Origin: Maylandia zebra
Lineage: Eukaryota > Chordata > Actinopteri > Cichliformes > Cichlidae
Reading direction: 5' to 3'
DNA length: 64,000 bases
Assembly (NCBI RefSeq): GCF_041146795.1
Contig: NC_135169.1
Location: 7,894,264-7,958,263, forward strand
In this document: in pieces, positions 1 through 11,650 of the stretch
Layout: each line of letters opens with the position of its first letter
Position numbering within the stretch: position 1 is the first letter of the stretch
Notes under the pieces: model-generated
What the model was told of the DNA's origin: nothing
The model's input: only the letters and a program-made list of their open reading frames with translations
The model's database searches: none
Program-made: the position numbers and the translations under genes

Positions 1-436
1 ACTTTTCGGTACTTGTGCTAAATACAGTATTTCTGCTAAATCATACTATTTCTGCTTTTCATAAGATTTGTGCCTAATATAGTATTTCTGCTAAATTATA
101 GTATTTGTTCTTTTTATAGGATTTGTGCCTAACATAGTATTTCTGCTAAATTATAGTATTTCTGCTTTTTATACTATTTGTGCCTAATATAGTATTTCTG
201 CTTTTTATAGGATTTGTGCCTAATATAGTATTTCTGCTTTTTGTACGATTTGTGCCTAATATAGTATTTCTGCTTTTTATAGGATTTGTACCTAATATAG
301 TATTTCTGCTTTTTATACTATTTGTGCCTAATATAGTATTTCTGCTAAATTATAGTATTTCTGCTTTTTATAGTATTTGTGCGAAAACATAGTATTTCTA
401 CTAAATGTAGTATTTATGCTTAATCATAGTATTTCT
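1..436. repeat. 36-bp tandem repeat block 1
   Basis: AT-rich tandem repeat of about 36 bp. Its core reads TAGTATTTCTGCTTTTTATA followed by GGATTTGTGCCTAATA, with variants in which CTAAATTA replaces the T-run. Five to six nearly perfect units lie between 180 and 350. Where units are in register they translate to a 12-residue periodic peptide (FVPNIVFLLFIG), which is a by-product of the 36-bp period and not a protein. The same repeat returns in four more blocks to position 6960. Confidence 0.85.
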
Positions 437-446
437 ATATATATAT

Positions 447-1010
447 CTGCCAGGTCCCCAGGCAGCCAATCCTCTCTGAGGACTGAGACATTCAAATTTT
501 CAAATCAGGGCCTGCACGGCTTCCCAGCCAATCATATATGTGTCCTGAGGCATTCAAATTTGCATATTGGGGCCTTCATGGCTTCTAAGCCAGCCAATCA
601 TATCTGAGGGCTGAGGAATTCAAATCCACAAATCAGGGCCTGCATGGCTTCCCAGCCAGCCAATCATATATGTGGCCTCAGCCATTCAAATTTGCATATT
701 GGGGAATTCGTGGCTTCTAAGTCAATAAGTCATCCATGTCATATATCTCTAAAAATTCATATTTGAATGATAAATTGTCAACACTTGAAGATTCCCCAAT
801 CACTTCTGAACAAAACGGTGTAAGAATGACCGCTCTAGCCCCTACAGTTAGGAAATTATGGTCATTTGTTTGAGGGGAGTCCTCACTATGAGAAATAGAC
901 TGCAATAATCCTGTGCCTCTCTGTGCTGCGTGTGTAAAAAGATGCACCTGTTTTGGCGGGAAAACGTAAACAGCCACTCTGATTGGTGGATTTAAATTCG
1001 GCAGCTCTCT
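447..1010. repeat. CCAAT/ATTTGCAT-rich module, copy 1
   Basis: A module that starts at GCCAGGTCCCCAGGCAGCC and is itself built of about four degenerate units of roughly 66 bp. Each unit carries AGCCAATCA (CCAAT-like), and several carry ATTCAAATTTGCATATTGG (octamer-like). The second half is a unique-looking stretch ending in CTGATTGGTGGATT. Copies lie at 4198-4790 and 5408-6000, and the second half recurs at 3240-3540. No coding capacity was seen. Confidence 0.75.
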
Positions 1011-1012
1011 CC

Positions 1013-1014
<2 letters not shown>

Positions 1015-1074
<60 letters not shown>
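1015..1074. repeat. (GT)n microsatellite
   Basis: About 30 uninterrupted GT dinucleotides at the distal edge of the CCAAT-rich module. A GT tract occupies the same place in the copies ending near 4790 and 6000, so it was part of the module when it was duplicated. Confidence 0.95.
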
Positions 1075-1076
<2 letters not shown>

Positions 1077-1344
1077 AGTGGGAGAGAGAGGACCCTGCCC
1101 TTATTTGGCAGCATGTCATTGTAGGATTTAAATTTAATATAGTTAGACTGGTTGACTGAATTGGATCTTGTGTGTGTGTCTCTCTGTGCATGTGTGTTTC
1201 CTCATGTGTACATATTTGTAATTGTGTGGCTGTCATAAATTTTTTTTCAGATTTTTGTCATTTAACAAGTATATTTGAGGGACCCTCAGCATGTTCAGCA
1301 TTTTTTCAGCTGTCCATTTTGCTTTTCCAATTTTTCTGTTTAAC

Positions 1345-1700
1345 TTATTACTATTGTGCTAAATCATACTATTTCTGCTATTTTATAAGATTTGTGCTTA
1401 ATATACTATTTCTGCTTTTATAGGATTTGTGCTTAATATAGTATTTCTGCTTTTTATAAGATTTGTGCTTAATATAGTATTTCTGCTAAATGTAGTATTT
1501 CTGATTAATTATAGTTTTTCTACTAAATCATAGTACAGTATTTCTGCTTTTTATGGGATTTGTGCTAAAACAAAGTATTTCTACTAAATGTAGTATTTAT
1601 GCTTAATCATACCATTTCTGCTTTTTATAGGATTTGTGCTTAATATAGTATTTCTGCTAAATTATAGTATTTCTGCCAAATTATAATATTTGTGCTAAAA
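1345..1700. repeat. 36-bp tandem repeat block 2
   Basis: Degenerate 36-bp family units (AGTATTTCTGCT, GATTTGTGCTTAATA), preceded by a conserved lead-in containing GAGGGACCCTCAGCATG. The same lead-in precedes the blocks at about 3590 and 6295. Confidence 0.8.
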
Positions 1701-2150
1701 CATAGTCTTAATTTAAAATTACAATATTCATAGTTCATCACAGTGTCTCTGGTAAATCACAATATTTCTGCTCTGTTGTACTATTTTTCTAAATCATAGT
1801 GTTTCTGTAATGTTTAAGTATTTTTGGCTAAATATATTCTTTCTGTTATCTTATACTATTTCTCCTAAATTCTTGTATTTTTGAGAAGTTATCATGTTTC
1901 TGGTAAGTTACAATATTTCTGCTAAATTCTGCTATGCTATTGTATCTCTGCCAAGTATTATGTTTCCTCTAAGATATTGCAGTTCTGCTAAGTTATTCCA
2001 TTTTAGCAAACTTCTTTTGCTTCTGCAAAGTTTTTACAATTTCTGCAACTTTTCAGCTTTTTCAGCTACTTTTTGCATACAGCTTCAGCTTTAAAGCATC
2101 CACACTGCATTTTCGCAGGAAATGCAAATTTTTCTAGTTATTATTATTAT
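1700..2150. repeat. Post-array segment, copy 1 (second copy 6955-7400)
   Basis: AT-rich segment that follows the 36-bp array and ends in GCATTTTCGCAGGAAATGCA then TTTTTCTAGTTATTATTA. It matches 6955-7400 with only a few substitutions by eye. No coding potential was seen. Confidence 0.75.
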
Positions 2151-3240
2151 TCTAGTTGCTTCCGTACACTTTTTGGCACTTAACTACTTCCACAATTTTC
2201 AGCCGATTTTCACCGTTCAAATTTTAAACTATTCTGCTATTTCTGCTAATTTACGCTATGATTTTTGCTATTTTTAACTATTATACTTTTTAAAATATTC
2301 CACTTTTTTCCTTTAATTTGTCCCATTGAAATGAATGGGAAACTTCAGCAATTCTGCTAAAATTTGCTTGTTTTTGAAACTTAACTACTTCCTCATATTT
2401 TCACCTAGAACAACCATTCAAACTTTAAAATGTTCACAAATTATTGGGCTATTCAGGTATGATTCAGCTTTTTCAAATCTTTTACTGTTTTACTTTTATG
2501 CCTCTTAAAGTTTTGAGTTGCAAAATTGTGATTTTTCACAAAATACATGTGTTGTTATGGTTGCTATGCTCTTGGCTTCCAGTGTTCCACTGAAGGTTTT
2601 GCAATTTTCACTTCATGTCCGAACAACTTCCTGCTACTTGCTCAATTTTCACTCAACTTCCACAAATTATACATCAAAACGTAGGTATTTTTGCTGGCTT
2701 TCAGAAAATGTCACCATCATTGTTGTGGGATTTATAGAATTTTTGCAAATCTCCTCAGACTAACACAAGGTCAGAAAACTCTCCATATAAAGTGAATGGA
2801 GAGCTTGTTCAAAATCACCGCTGGATTTCTGTAATGAGAGGCATATTCGAATCGTCATATCTCCTTAACGAAGCAAAGTTAAGACATGAGGCTTGTCCCC
2901 GAATATCTTCAGACACCCCTGACGCTCACAATTCAAGAATTTCTTTCTCACCTATTACCGTTCTGAAATGAGTTGGACTTGTTTGAGGGTAGGAAATTCG
3001 TCCTTCGCTCAGATTTCTTCAGATTTCAAACTGTGGAAATGAACCACTTTTTTCTCTCGTCATAACTTTTTGTTGGATTTCCACAGAGACCTGAAAATTT
3101 CCATGACTGTTCACCAAAGCCTGCTGTCTCTTACGGTGAAAGAATGATATCGATACTCCAAATAGATTTCAAGTTACAAAGCGTTGTTTGAGGGCAAGTC
3201 AAGGCAGTTTTTGCTTCGCTCTACTCAGTTATGGTGCATT
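2150..3240. repeat. Interspersed repeat, inverted copy at about 12540-13400
   Basis: Non-coding segment containing CCCATTGAAATGAATGGGA and AAATTATACATCAAAACG. The reverse complement of long parts of it is found at 12540-13400 (for example CGTTTTGATGTATAATTT at about 12872). These are two copies of one repeat family in opposite orientation about 10 kb apart. Confidence 0.7.
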
Positions 3241-3540
3241 AGAAGTCAAATATCTTTAATAATTCATATTTTAATGATAAATTGTAAACACTGGAAGATT
3301 CCCCCATCTCTTCTGAACAAAACGGTGTAAGAATGACCGCTCTAGCCCCTACGGTTTGGAAATTATGGTCATTTGTTTGAGGGGAGTCCTCACTATGAGA
3401 AATAGGCTGCAATAATCCTGTGCCTCTCTGTGCTGCGTGTGTAAAAAGAGGCACATGTTTTGGCGGGAAAAAGTACACAGGCTCTCTGATTGGTGGATTC
3501 AAATTCAGCAGCTCCCAGGCTGACCTAGAAACGTACTTCT
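3240..3540. repeat. Partial CCAAT-rich module (second half only)
   Basis: Corresponds to 736-1010, including the stretch around GAGGGGAGTCCTCACTATG and TGATTGGTGGATTCAAATTC, but lacks the 66-bp units and the GT tract. Confidence 0.7.
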
Positions 3541-3671
3541 CTCTCCCTGTGCATTTTTTTGCTGATTTTTTTCATTTAACAAGTATATTTGAGGGACCCT
3601 CAGCATGTTCAGCATTTTTTCAGCTGTCCATTTTGCTTTTCCAATTTTTCTGTTTAACTTATTACTATTGT

Positions 3672-4190
3672 GCTAAATAATACTATTTCTGCTATTTTAT
3701 AAGATTTGTGCCTAATATAGTATTTCTGCTAAATTACAATATTTCTGCTTTTTATACTATTTGTGCTCAAACATAGTATTTCTGCTAAATGTAATGTTTA
3801 TGCTTAATCATCCTATTTCTGCTTTTTATGGGATTTGTGCTTAATATAGTATTTCTGCTAAATTATAGTATTTCTGCTTTTTATAGTATTTGTGCTAAAA
3901 CATAGTATTTCTACTAAATGTAGTATTTATGCTTAATCATACTATTTCTGCTTTTTATGGGATTTGTGCCTAATATAGTATTTCTGCTTTTTATAGGATT
4001 TTTGCTCAAACATAGTATTTCTACTAAATGTAGTGTTTATGCTTAATCATCCTATTTCTGCTTTTTATAGGATTTGTGCTTAATATAGTATTTCTGCTAA
4101 ATTATAGTATTTCTGCTTTTTATAGTATTTGTGCTAAAACATAGTATTTCTACTAAATGTAGTATTTATGCTTAATCATAGTATTTCTAT
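3672..4190. repeat. 36-bp tandem repeat block 3
   Basis: Same 36-bp family, with higher-order structure. An alternating set of about 110 bp (TTTGTGCTAAAACATAG, CTACTAAATGTAGTATTTATG, then GATTTGTGCTTAATATAG) is repeated several times. Confidence 0.8.
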
Positions 4191-4197
4191 ATATTTC

Positions 4198-4792
4198 TGC
4201 CAGGTCCCCAGGCAGCCAATCCTCTGTGAGGACTGAGAAATTCAAATTTTCAAATCAGGGCCTGCACGGCTTCCCAGCCAATCATATATGTGTCCTGAGG
4301 CATTCAAATTTGCATATTGGGGCCTTCATGGCTTCTAAGCCAGCCAATCATATCTGAGGGCTGAGGAATTCAAATCCACAAATCAGGGCCTGCACAGCTT
4401 CCCAGCCAGCCAATCATGTATGTGGGCTCCAGGTATTCAAATTTGCATATTGGGGAATTCGTGGCTTCTAAGTCAACAAGTCATCCATGTCATATATCTC
4501 TAAAAATTCATATTTTAATGATAAATTGTCAATACTTGAAGATTCCCCCATCTCTTCTGAACAAAACGGTGTAAGAATGACCGCTCTAGCCCCTATGGTT
4601 AGGAAATTATGGTCATTTGTTTGAGGGGAATCCTCACTATGTGAAATAAACTGAAAGAAGCAGGTCTATGTCTCTGTGCTGCGTGTGTAAAACAGATGCA
4701 CCTGTTTTGGCGGGAAAACGTAAACAGCCTCTCTGATTGGTGGATTCAAATTCAGCAGCTCCCAGGCTGACCTAGAAACTTAGTCCTCTCTC

Positions 4793-4863
<71 letters not shown>
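4198..4863. repeat. CCAAT-rich module copy 2 with (GT)n
   Basis: Second full copy of the 447-1010 module, followed by an uninterrupted GT tract at about 4795-4862. The flank TTTAGTGGGAGAGAGAGGAC is shared with the flank at 1075-1095. Confidence 0.8.
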
Positions 4864-4865
<2 letters not shown>

Positions 4866-4999
4866 AGTGGGAGAGAGAGGACCCTGCCCTTATTTGACAG
4901 CATGTCATTGTAGGATTTAAATTGAACATAGTTAGACTGGTTGACTGGATTAGAGCCTGTGTTTGTGTGTCCCTCTGTGCATTTGTGTTTCAATAAGTT

Positions 5000-5395
5000 A
5001 TTACTATTCTGCTAAATCATAGTATTTCTGGTACTTTTCGGTACTTGTGCTAAATGCAGTATTTCTGCTAAATCATAGTATTTCTGGTACTTTTCGGTAC
5101 TTGTGCTAAATACAGTATTTCTGCTTTTCATAGGATTTATGCCTAATATAGTATTTCTGCTAAATTATAGTATTTCTGCTTTTTATAGGATTTGTGCCTA
5201 ACATAGTATTTCTGCTAAATTATAGTATTTCTGCTTTTTATACTATTTGTTCTAAATTATAGTATTTCTGCTTTTTATAGGATTTGTGCTTAATATAGTA
5301 TTTCTGCTAAATTATAGTTTTTCTTCTTTTTATAGTATTTGTGCTAAAACATAGTATTTCTACTAAATGTAGTATTTATGCTTAATAATAGTATT
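5000..5395. repeat. 36-bp tandem repeat block 4
   Basis: Same family, opening with two copies of GGTACTTTTCGGTACTTGTGC, the motif that begins this window at position 1. This supports a large direct duplication of roughly 1-2150 and 5000-7400. Confidence 0.8.
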
Positions 5396-5407
5396 TCTAT
5401 ATATTTC

Positions 5408-6001
5408 TGCCAGGTCCCCAGGCAGCCAATCCTCTGTGAGGACTGAGACATTCAAATTTTCAAATCAGGGCCTGCACAGTTTCCCAGCCAATCAAATAAG
5501 TGTCCTGAGGCATTCAAATTTGCATATTGGGGCCTTCGTGGCTTCTAAGCCAGCCAATCATATCTGAGGGCTGAGGAATTCAAATCCACAAATCAGGGCC
5601 TGCACGGCTTCCCAGCCAGCCAATCACATATGTGGTCTCAGGCATTCAAATTTGCATATTGGGGAATTCGTGGCTTCTAAGTCAACAAGTCATCCATGTC
5701 ATATATCTCTAAAAATTCATATTTTAATATTAAATTGTCAACGCTTGAAGATTCCCCCATCTCTTCTGAACAAAACGGTGTAAGAATGACCGTTCTAGCC
5801 CCTACGGTTAGGAAATTACGGTCATTTGTTTGAGGGGAGTTGTCACTATGAGAAATAGACTGCAAAAATCCTGTGTCTCTCTGTGCTGCTGCGTGTGTAA
5901 ACAGATGCACCTGTTTTGGTGGGGAAAAGTGCACAGCCTCTCTGATTGGTGGATTCAAATTCACCAGCTCCCAGGCTGACCTAGAAACTTACTTCTCTCT
6001 C

Positions 6002-6073
<72 letters not shown>

Positions 6074-6108
6074 TGTGTGTGTGTGACAGAGAGAGAGAGA
6101 GAGAGAAA
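5408..6108. repeat. CCAAT-rich module copy 3 with (GT)n(GA)n
   Basis: Third full copy of the module, then a GT tract at about 6004-6085 with one TT interruption, then a short GA tract to about 6107. Confidence 0.8.
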
Positions 6109-6364
6109 GCCTTTTAATGGGATGATCCCATTGTAAGATTCAAATTCAATATATTTAGACTGGTTGACTGAATTGGATCTTGTGTGTGTGTCTCTCTGTG
6201 CATGTGTGTTTCCTCATGTGTACATATTTGTAATTGTGTGGCAGTCATAAATTTTTTTGCTGATTTTTGTCATTTAACAAGTATATTTGAGGGAACCTCA
6301 GCATGTTCAGCATTTTTTCAGCTGTCCATTTTGCTTTTCCAATTTTTCTGTTTAACTTATTACT

Positions 6365-6960
6365 ATTGTGCTAAATCACACTATTTCTGCTATTTTATAA
6401 GATTTGTGCTTAATATACTATTTCTGCTTTTATAGGATTTGTGCTTAATATAGTATTTCTGCTTTTTATAAGATTTGTGCTTAATATAGTATTTCTGCTA
6501 AATGTAGTATTTATGCTTAATCATACTATTTCTGCTTTTCATAGGATTTGTGCTTAATATAGTATTTCTGCTAAATTTAGTATTTCTGATTAATTATAGT
6601 CTTTCTACTAAATCATAGTACAGTATTTCTGCTTTTTATGGGATTTGTGCTAAAACAAAGTATTTCTACTAAATGTAGTATTTATGCTTAATCATACTAT
6701 TTCTGCTTTTCATAGGATTTGTGCTTAATATAGTATTTCTGCTAAATTTAGTATTTCTGATTAATTATAGTCTTTCTACTAAATCATAGTACAGTATTTC
6801 TGCTTTTTATGGGATTTGTGCTAAAACAAAGTATTTCTACTAAATGTAGTATTTATGCTTAATCATACGATTTCTGCTTTTTATAGGATTTGTGCTTAAT
6901 ATACTATTTCTGCTAAATTATAGTATTTCTGCCAAATTATAATATTTGTGCTAAAACATA
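6365..6960. repeat. 36-bp tandem repeat block 5
   Basis: Same family. A segment of about 180 bp (starting CTGCTTTTCATAGGATTTG near 6532 and again near 6706) is tandemly duplicated inside the block, so the array is still growing or shrinking by units larger than 36 bp. Confidence 0.8.
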
Positions 6961-7400
6961 GTCTTAATTTAAAATTACAATATTCATAGTTCATCACAGT
7001 GTCTCTGGTAAATCACAATATTTCTGCTCTGTTGTACTATTTTTCTAAATCATAGTGTTTCTGTAATGTTTAAGTATTTTTGGCTAAATATATTCTTTCT
7101 GTTATCTTATACTATTTCTCCTAAATTCTTGTATTTTTGAGAAGTTATCATGTTTCTGGTAAGTTACAATATTTCTGCTAAATTCTGCTATGCTATTGTA
7201 TTTCTGCCAAGTATTATGTTTCCTCTAAGATATTGCAGTTCTGCTAAGTTATTACATTTTAGCAAACTTCTTTTGCTTCTGCAAAGTTTTTACAATTTCT
7301 GCAACTTTTCAGCTTTTTCAGCTACTTTTTGCATACAGCTTCAGCTTTAAGCATCCACACTGCATTTTCGCAGGAAATGCAAATTTTTCTAGTTATTATT

Positions 7401-10372
7401 AAGTGTGCCTATGCGAAGGCACACTTATTACTATTGCTCGGATTTATTATTATTATTATTATTCTTTTTCCGCCTGAAATTTTGGACCGTAACTCATCCC
7501 ACAGTTTTGACACAAGCTTCATATATGTTATATCATTTTGTGCGGCTGGATCAGGAATGAGTTGCTATGCCTTTTGGTGTTTATTACTTCTATAGTTTTT
7601 TAAATATGAATATTTTAATGCAAGTTTTTGCCCATTGGAATGAATGGGAACGAACGAAAGTGAAACTTAACTTACTTTGTGGTGTGTTTGCTCACTCACT
7701 TAATTTGTGGTGTGTTGGCTCACTCTAGTGGTATGTCCCCGTATTTGGATTACCATAATGACGACAATATCAACGGCGCGCACAGCGTCGGTGCTTTCAG
7801 GAACCATTGGAATTCTTAAGGTTGCACGAAGCATTGAATAGTTACGGTAACGGCAAGGGTGTATGCTTGGTGGAAAACTGCATATCCCACAATTCAAAGC
7901 ACGCCTCTACCAGTCAAACAATGGCGGCTGCCACTTGGTTTAATATATTCCTCTTATTTGTGTTTCTAGGTCACAAAGTAAACTTTTAAGATATTTTCAG
8001 GTGAGAATGTGGGTGTGTAAACGTCAAATATCTGCTCGTTTTGTCAAAACATCCCATATTGGCAACAGATTTTTCACGATGTTGCGCCGCTTCACTCAAA
8101 AGCACCCAGGCTTGGCTTTCAGTGAGGCGTCTCTAACTCCTTTCATCCCCGATAGCTCCGCAAACAGTCTTTGTCTTAGCTGGACTTATTTTTCGTTTAT
8201 ATGGGCCGATGATGCTGGTCGATGAGGAAAAACTAACTGAGTTGTTTGGTAGTGGCTAACGCGGAGCTAGCTAGCCACCGGTATGTGTCTCTTTCCCCTC
8301 ATATGTGGGGAAAGAAACATGTGAGGCGGCCGCCGATCGACCGGTTTTCAGGTGAGAATGTAGGTGTGTAAACGTCAAATATCTGCTCGTTTTGTCAAAA
8401 CATCCCATATTAGCAACAGATTTCTCACGATGTTGCTGCTAGCCGGCTAGCTAGTTCGGCTAGCCGGCTAGCTAGCTCGGCTAGCTAGCGCCGCTTCGCT
8501 CAAAAGCACCCAGGCTTGGCTTTCAGTGAGGCGTCTCTAACTCCTTTCACCCCCGATCGCTCCGCAAACAGTCTTTGTCTTAGCTGGACTTATTTTTCGT
8601 TTATATGGGCCGATGATGCTGGTCGATGTGGAAAAAATAACTGAGTTGTTCATATACCGGTGGCTAGCTAGCTCCGCGTTAGCCACCGGTATATGTCTCT
8701 TCCCCTCGTATGCGGGGAAAGAAACACCGATCGACCGGTGGTGGCTAACGCGGAGCTCAATCGTGGATAAGGGAAACCCAATGCAGGAGAAGCAGGCGGC
8801 TGGTGAACTGAATTTCAGGTAAGACGTTATTAACTGCACTCTATTTGGGTCAGATATAAACCGAGTTTAGGTGTAGTTTATTTTCGTTGTGCTGACAGTT
8901 ACAATAACTGTACTGTGTGCTAGCACGACGGAGTTTCTATACAGCTGTGCGCGCTAAGTTACTGATGTTGAACTTTATGACAGCCTCCCCTATTTTCAGG
9001 CGAGAATGTAGGGGTGTAAACTTCAAATATCTGCTCGTTTTATCAAGAAGTCCCATATTTTATCAAGAAGTCCCATATCTCTCACGATGTTACTGCTAGC
9101 GCCGCATGGCAGCTAGCTGGCTAGGGCGGGTTGGCTGACACCTAGGCCGGGCTGACTGATACCCAGGCCGGCTCACGCTCACGTTTCACCGCCGCATGGC
9201 AGCTAGCCGGCTAGCTGGCTAGCGCGGCTTGGCTGCCACCCAGGTCGGGCTGGCTGACACCCAGGCTGGGCTGGCTGACACCCAGGCCCGCTCACGCTGT
9301 CGTGTTATTTTTCATTTATATGGGCTGGTGATTCAGTATGAGTGTCTGGTGAACTGAATGTCAGGTAAGACGTTATGTATATGTAAGGTAGTGACTGGAA
9401 TAAGTCACAAGGTGTCGCTGTTGAGCTGCATATATGTTGTAAATTTTAGCAATTTTGACCATTTGTCCTCTGCAGGACACCGTAGTTCAGATTTCTCGTT
9501 CGCGTGGGCGCCATCTTGGTTCAGTGTTTACTGTGATGTGCAAAGGTAAGCACTGTCAGTGGCGAACTGCATTGGTTTTGTTTAAAAATAAGTGTTCCAC
9601 TGTGTAAAATAGCGGTTTGTCATTTAAGCCGAGCAAATATTTTGTTTATTGAGAGGTTCATGTATTGTCTGATGAGAGTATGAGACAAAGATATACTTTT
9701 CTTTCTTACTCTCATATAAAATATTTAGCTTTTATTAAATAGTTATCTGAATCTTACAACCAAAGTTTGTATAATAATACACAAGATTGGCTGTAGACCA
9801 TTGTTAATCATTCAGAACACTGTGTAAAAATAACAAAAAGTGAATGAAAAGTGCATAAATATTTATTTTACGTGTTTGATGTGTGTGGCAGGGCGTGGTC
9901 TGCAGTGCCGCTGCAGGGGAGGTGGACCCACCTCAGCGGCATCTGCAATCACGCCTCTCAGGTGTAAAGTCTGTGCTCTCTCTGCTTTTTTTTTTTTTTT
10001 TTTTTTTTTTTGTGTATGTGTCGGGCTATGAGATGAAAAGCTACAGCCGGCTGTGTGGGTACAGCAACTATGTGTGAAAAGTGGTCCATAACGTAATGCT
10101 TCAAAGTGTGTTCATGCAAACATTGTCAGGTCTGCTTATGAACCTCTGCGCACAGCGTCTACAAATTGGGGCTGTACGAAGTCACCTCATCTTTACACAA
10201 AACTGTAAGCTGTCATCTGTGAGGCGCGAGCGGTGTTTGGTTTTACCATAGTCATGGTGGAGAATGGCTGCTCCGGTGAGTTTTGCTCTCTGTAGCCGTT
10301 TGAATGGCAAACTATACTGATTAGCGGCGGCATAGGCACACTTAAAATTTCTTCAGAAATTTTCGCTTTCTA
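7401..10372. mobile_element. Hairpin-bounded interspersed repeat, long copy 1
   Basis: Begins with a terminal hairpin (AAGTGTGCC loop GGCACACTT, 7401-7426) and ends with GGCATAGGCACACTT at 10329-10343 followed by a short conserved tail to CTAG. The two ends are therefore inverted. The interior contains a CCGCCTGAAATTTTGGACC motif, dense GCTAGC palindromes and GT-rich and T-rich tracts. It has no transposase-like ORF. From about 8180 it is nearly identical to 13705-15880. I read it as a non-autonomous element or chimeric repeat, but the superfamily is not recognised. A small ORF of 69 codons (8613-8822) ends at a good splice donor and is preserved in the other copy; its product is unrecognised. 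Confidence 0.6.
8651..8695. repeat. Perfect 16-bp inverted repeat (hairpin), copy 1
   Basis: CATATACCGGTGGCTA at 8651-8666 is the exact reverse complement of 8680-8695, with a 13-nt spacer. The same perfect hairpin is present at 14179-14223 in the other copy. Confidence 0.9.
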
Positions 10373-10600
10373 GTTATTATTATTATTCTTTTTCCGCCTG
10401 AAATTTTGGACCTTAACTCGCCCCACAGTTTTGAGACAAGGTTCACATATGATATATCATTGTGTGCGGCTGGAGCTGGAATGAGTTGCTATGACTTTTG
10501 GTGTTTATTACTTCTATAGTTTTTTAAATATGAATATTTTAATGCAAGTTTTTTCCCATTGAAATGAATGGAGAACTAGAAAAAATTGCATTTCCTGCGA
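10373..10600. repeat. Repeat of the 7440-7650 segment
   Basis: Starts TTATTATTATTCTTTTTCCG and carries CCTGAAATTTTGGACC and TTTTGGTGTTTATTACTTC as at 7440-7650. The element end at 10372 is therefore immediately followed by another copy of its own family in the same orientation. Confidence 0.65.
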
Positions 10601-10673
10601 AAATGCTGTGTGGATGCCTTACGCTGAAGATTTCTGCTGAAAAAAGCAGAAAAAGTTGAAAAAACAAAAAACA

Positions 10674-10742
10674 TTGCCCTGAGCGAGATTCGAACCTGGC
10701 CTTTCTGATCTATAGGCGGCGTCTCACCTTACTGGACCAAAC
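10674..10742 (-). other. tRNA-like sequence (A-box and B-box remnants)
   Basis: On the minus strand this has a B-box-like CAGGTTCGAATCTCG and an A-box-like TTTGGTCCAGTAAGG at the right spacing. The acceptor stem is not paired on the 5' side and I cannot build an anticodon stem. It is read as a tRNA-derived fragment inside a repeat, not a functional tRNA. Confidence 0.35.
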
Positions 10743-11020
10743 TGATTCTTACAAAGAAGAGGTGGAGAGACTGACAATTCTGGTGAAATTAGCAGAAGCT
10801 GCTTAGTATTGTGCTAATAAGAGGTGAAAAGGCTAAACATTTAGCAGAAAAGAGGTGAATCAGAAGAAGTTCTGCTGAAAAGAGGTAAAGAAGCAAAAAG
10901 ATGAGTTGAAAAGAGGTGTAGAAGTGCTTGCTGAAGATGGCTGTATGTGTAATGACACACTGGAGAGTGTCAAGAAAGCAGAGCGCATGCAAGCAGGGAA
11001 CATGTGTAGCAACTGTCACA

Positions 11021-11092
11021 GGTAGGATTCGAAACTCTGCCCCCAGGTCTCACGGCAGCTGCCCTACCCTCTGAGCCAAATGAGTTCTGGTC
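11021..11092 (-). other. tRNA-like sequence, copy 1 in the tandem unit
   Basis: The minus strand reads TTGGCTCAGAGGGTAGGGC (A-box-like) then AGTTTCGAATCCTACC (B-box-like), which is the spacing of a tRNA. Stem pairing is incomplete, so a functional tRNA is unlikely. Confidence 0.35.
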
Positions 11093-11578
11093 TCAAGCAA
11101 ATATATGATGAGAGAGAAAATGTGCACTGTGGAGCAGAAGCTCAAATTAGCAGAAAAGAGGTGAAGAGGAAGAACTTTGTTGTGAAATGAGGTAAAGAAA
11201 CTGAAATTTGTGCTTAAAACAAGTGAAAAAGCTGAACTCTGAAATCCTGCTAAAACAGTAGTAGAGGCTGATATTTTTCAGCTACTCACTGAGCCAAACT
11301 GGTTCTCACGTAACTGAAAAAAGGTGGAAAAGCTTAAAATTCTAATGAAAACAGCAGAAGAGGCTAAGTGCACTGTGGAGCAGGAGCTCTAATTAGCAGA
11401 AAAGAGGTGAAGAGGAATAATTTCTGCTGAAAAGAGGTAAAGAAGCAAAAAGCCGAGTTGAAAAGAAGTGTAGAAGCAGAAGTGCTTGCTGAAGATGGCT
11501 GTATGTGTAATGACACACTGGAGAGTGTCAAGAAAGCAGAGCGCATGCAAGCAGTGAACATGTGTAGCAGCTGTCACA

Positions 11579-11650
11579 GGTAGGATTCGAACCTCTGCCA
11601 CCGGGTCTCACGACAGATGCCCTACCCTCTGAGCCAAATGAGTTCTGGTC
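11579..11650 (-). other. tRNA-like sequence, copy 2 in the tandem unit
   Basis: Counterpart of 11021-11092, with the better B-box AGGTTCGAATCCTACC. Copy number follows the tandem duplication of about 555 bp. Confidence 0.35.

Noticed and set aside
180-392. Periodic 70-residue ORF (FVPNIVFLLFIG repeats)
   Set aside because: It is a translation of the 36-bp satellite; 36 is divisible by three, so stops are avoided by period. No start context, and other arrays of the same family are not open.
1-436. Regular 36-bp repeat could be mistaken for a CRISPR array
   Set aside because: Units are head-to-tail with no unique spacers, in a vertebrate genome, and degenerate between units.
4772-4993. ORFs across GT tracts (poly Cys-Val or Thr-His), also at 5873-6136, 51989-52210 and 63169-63470
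   Set aside because: Dinucleotide repeats open two frames on each strand; no conserved flank or splice context.
8613-8822. 69-codon ORF ending at a good splice donor, repeated at 14141-14350
   Set aside because: Preserved only because the two repeat copies are nearly identical; no family recognised, and both strands are open owing to the palindromic sequence. Mentioned under the repeat but not called a gene.
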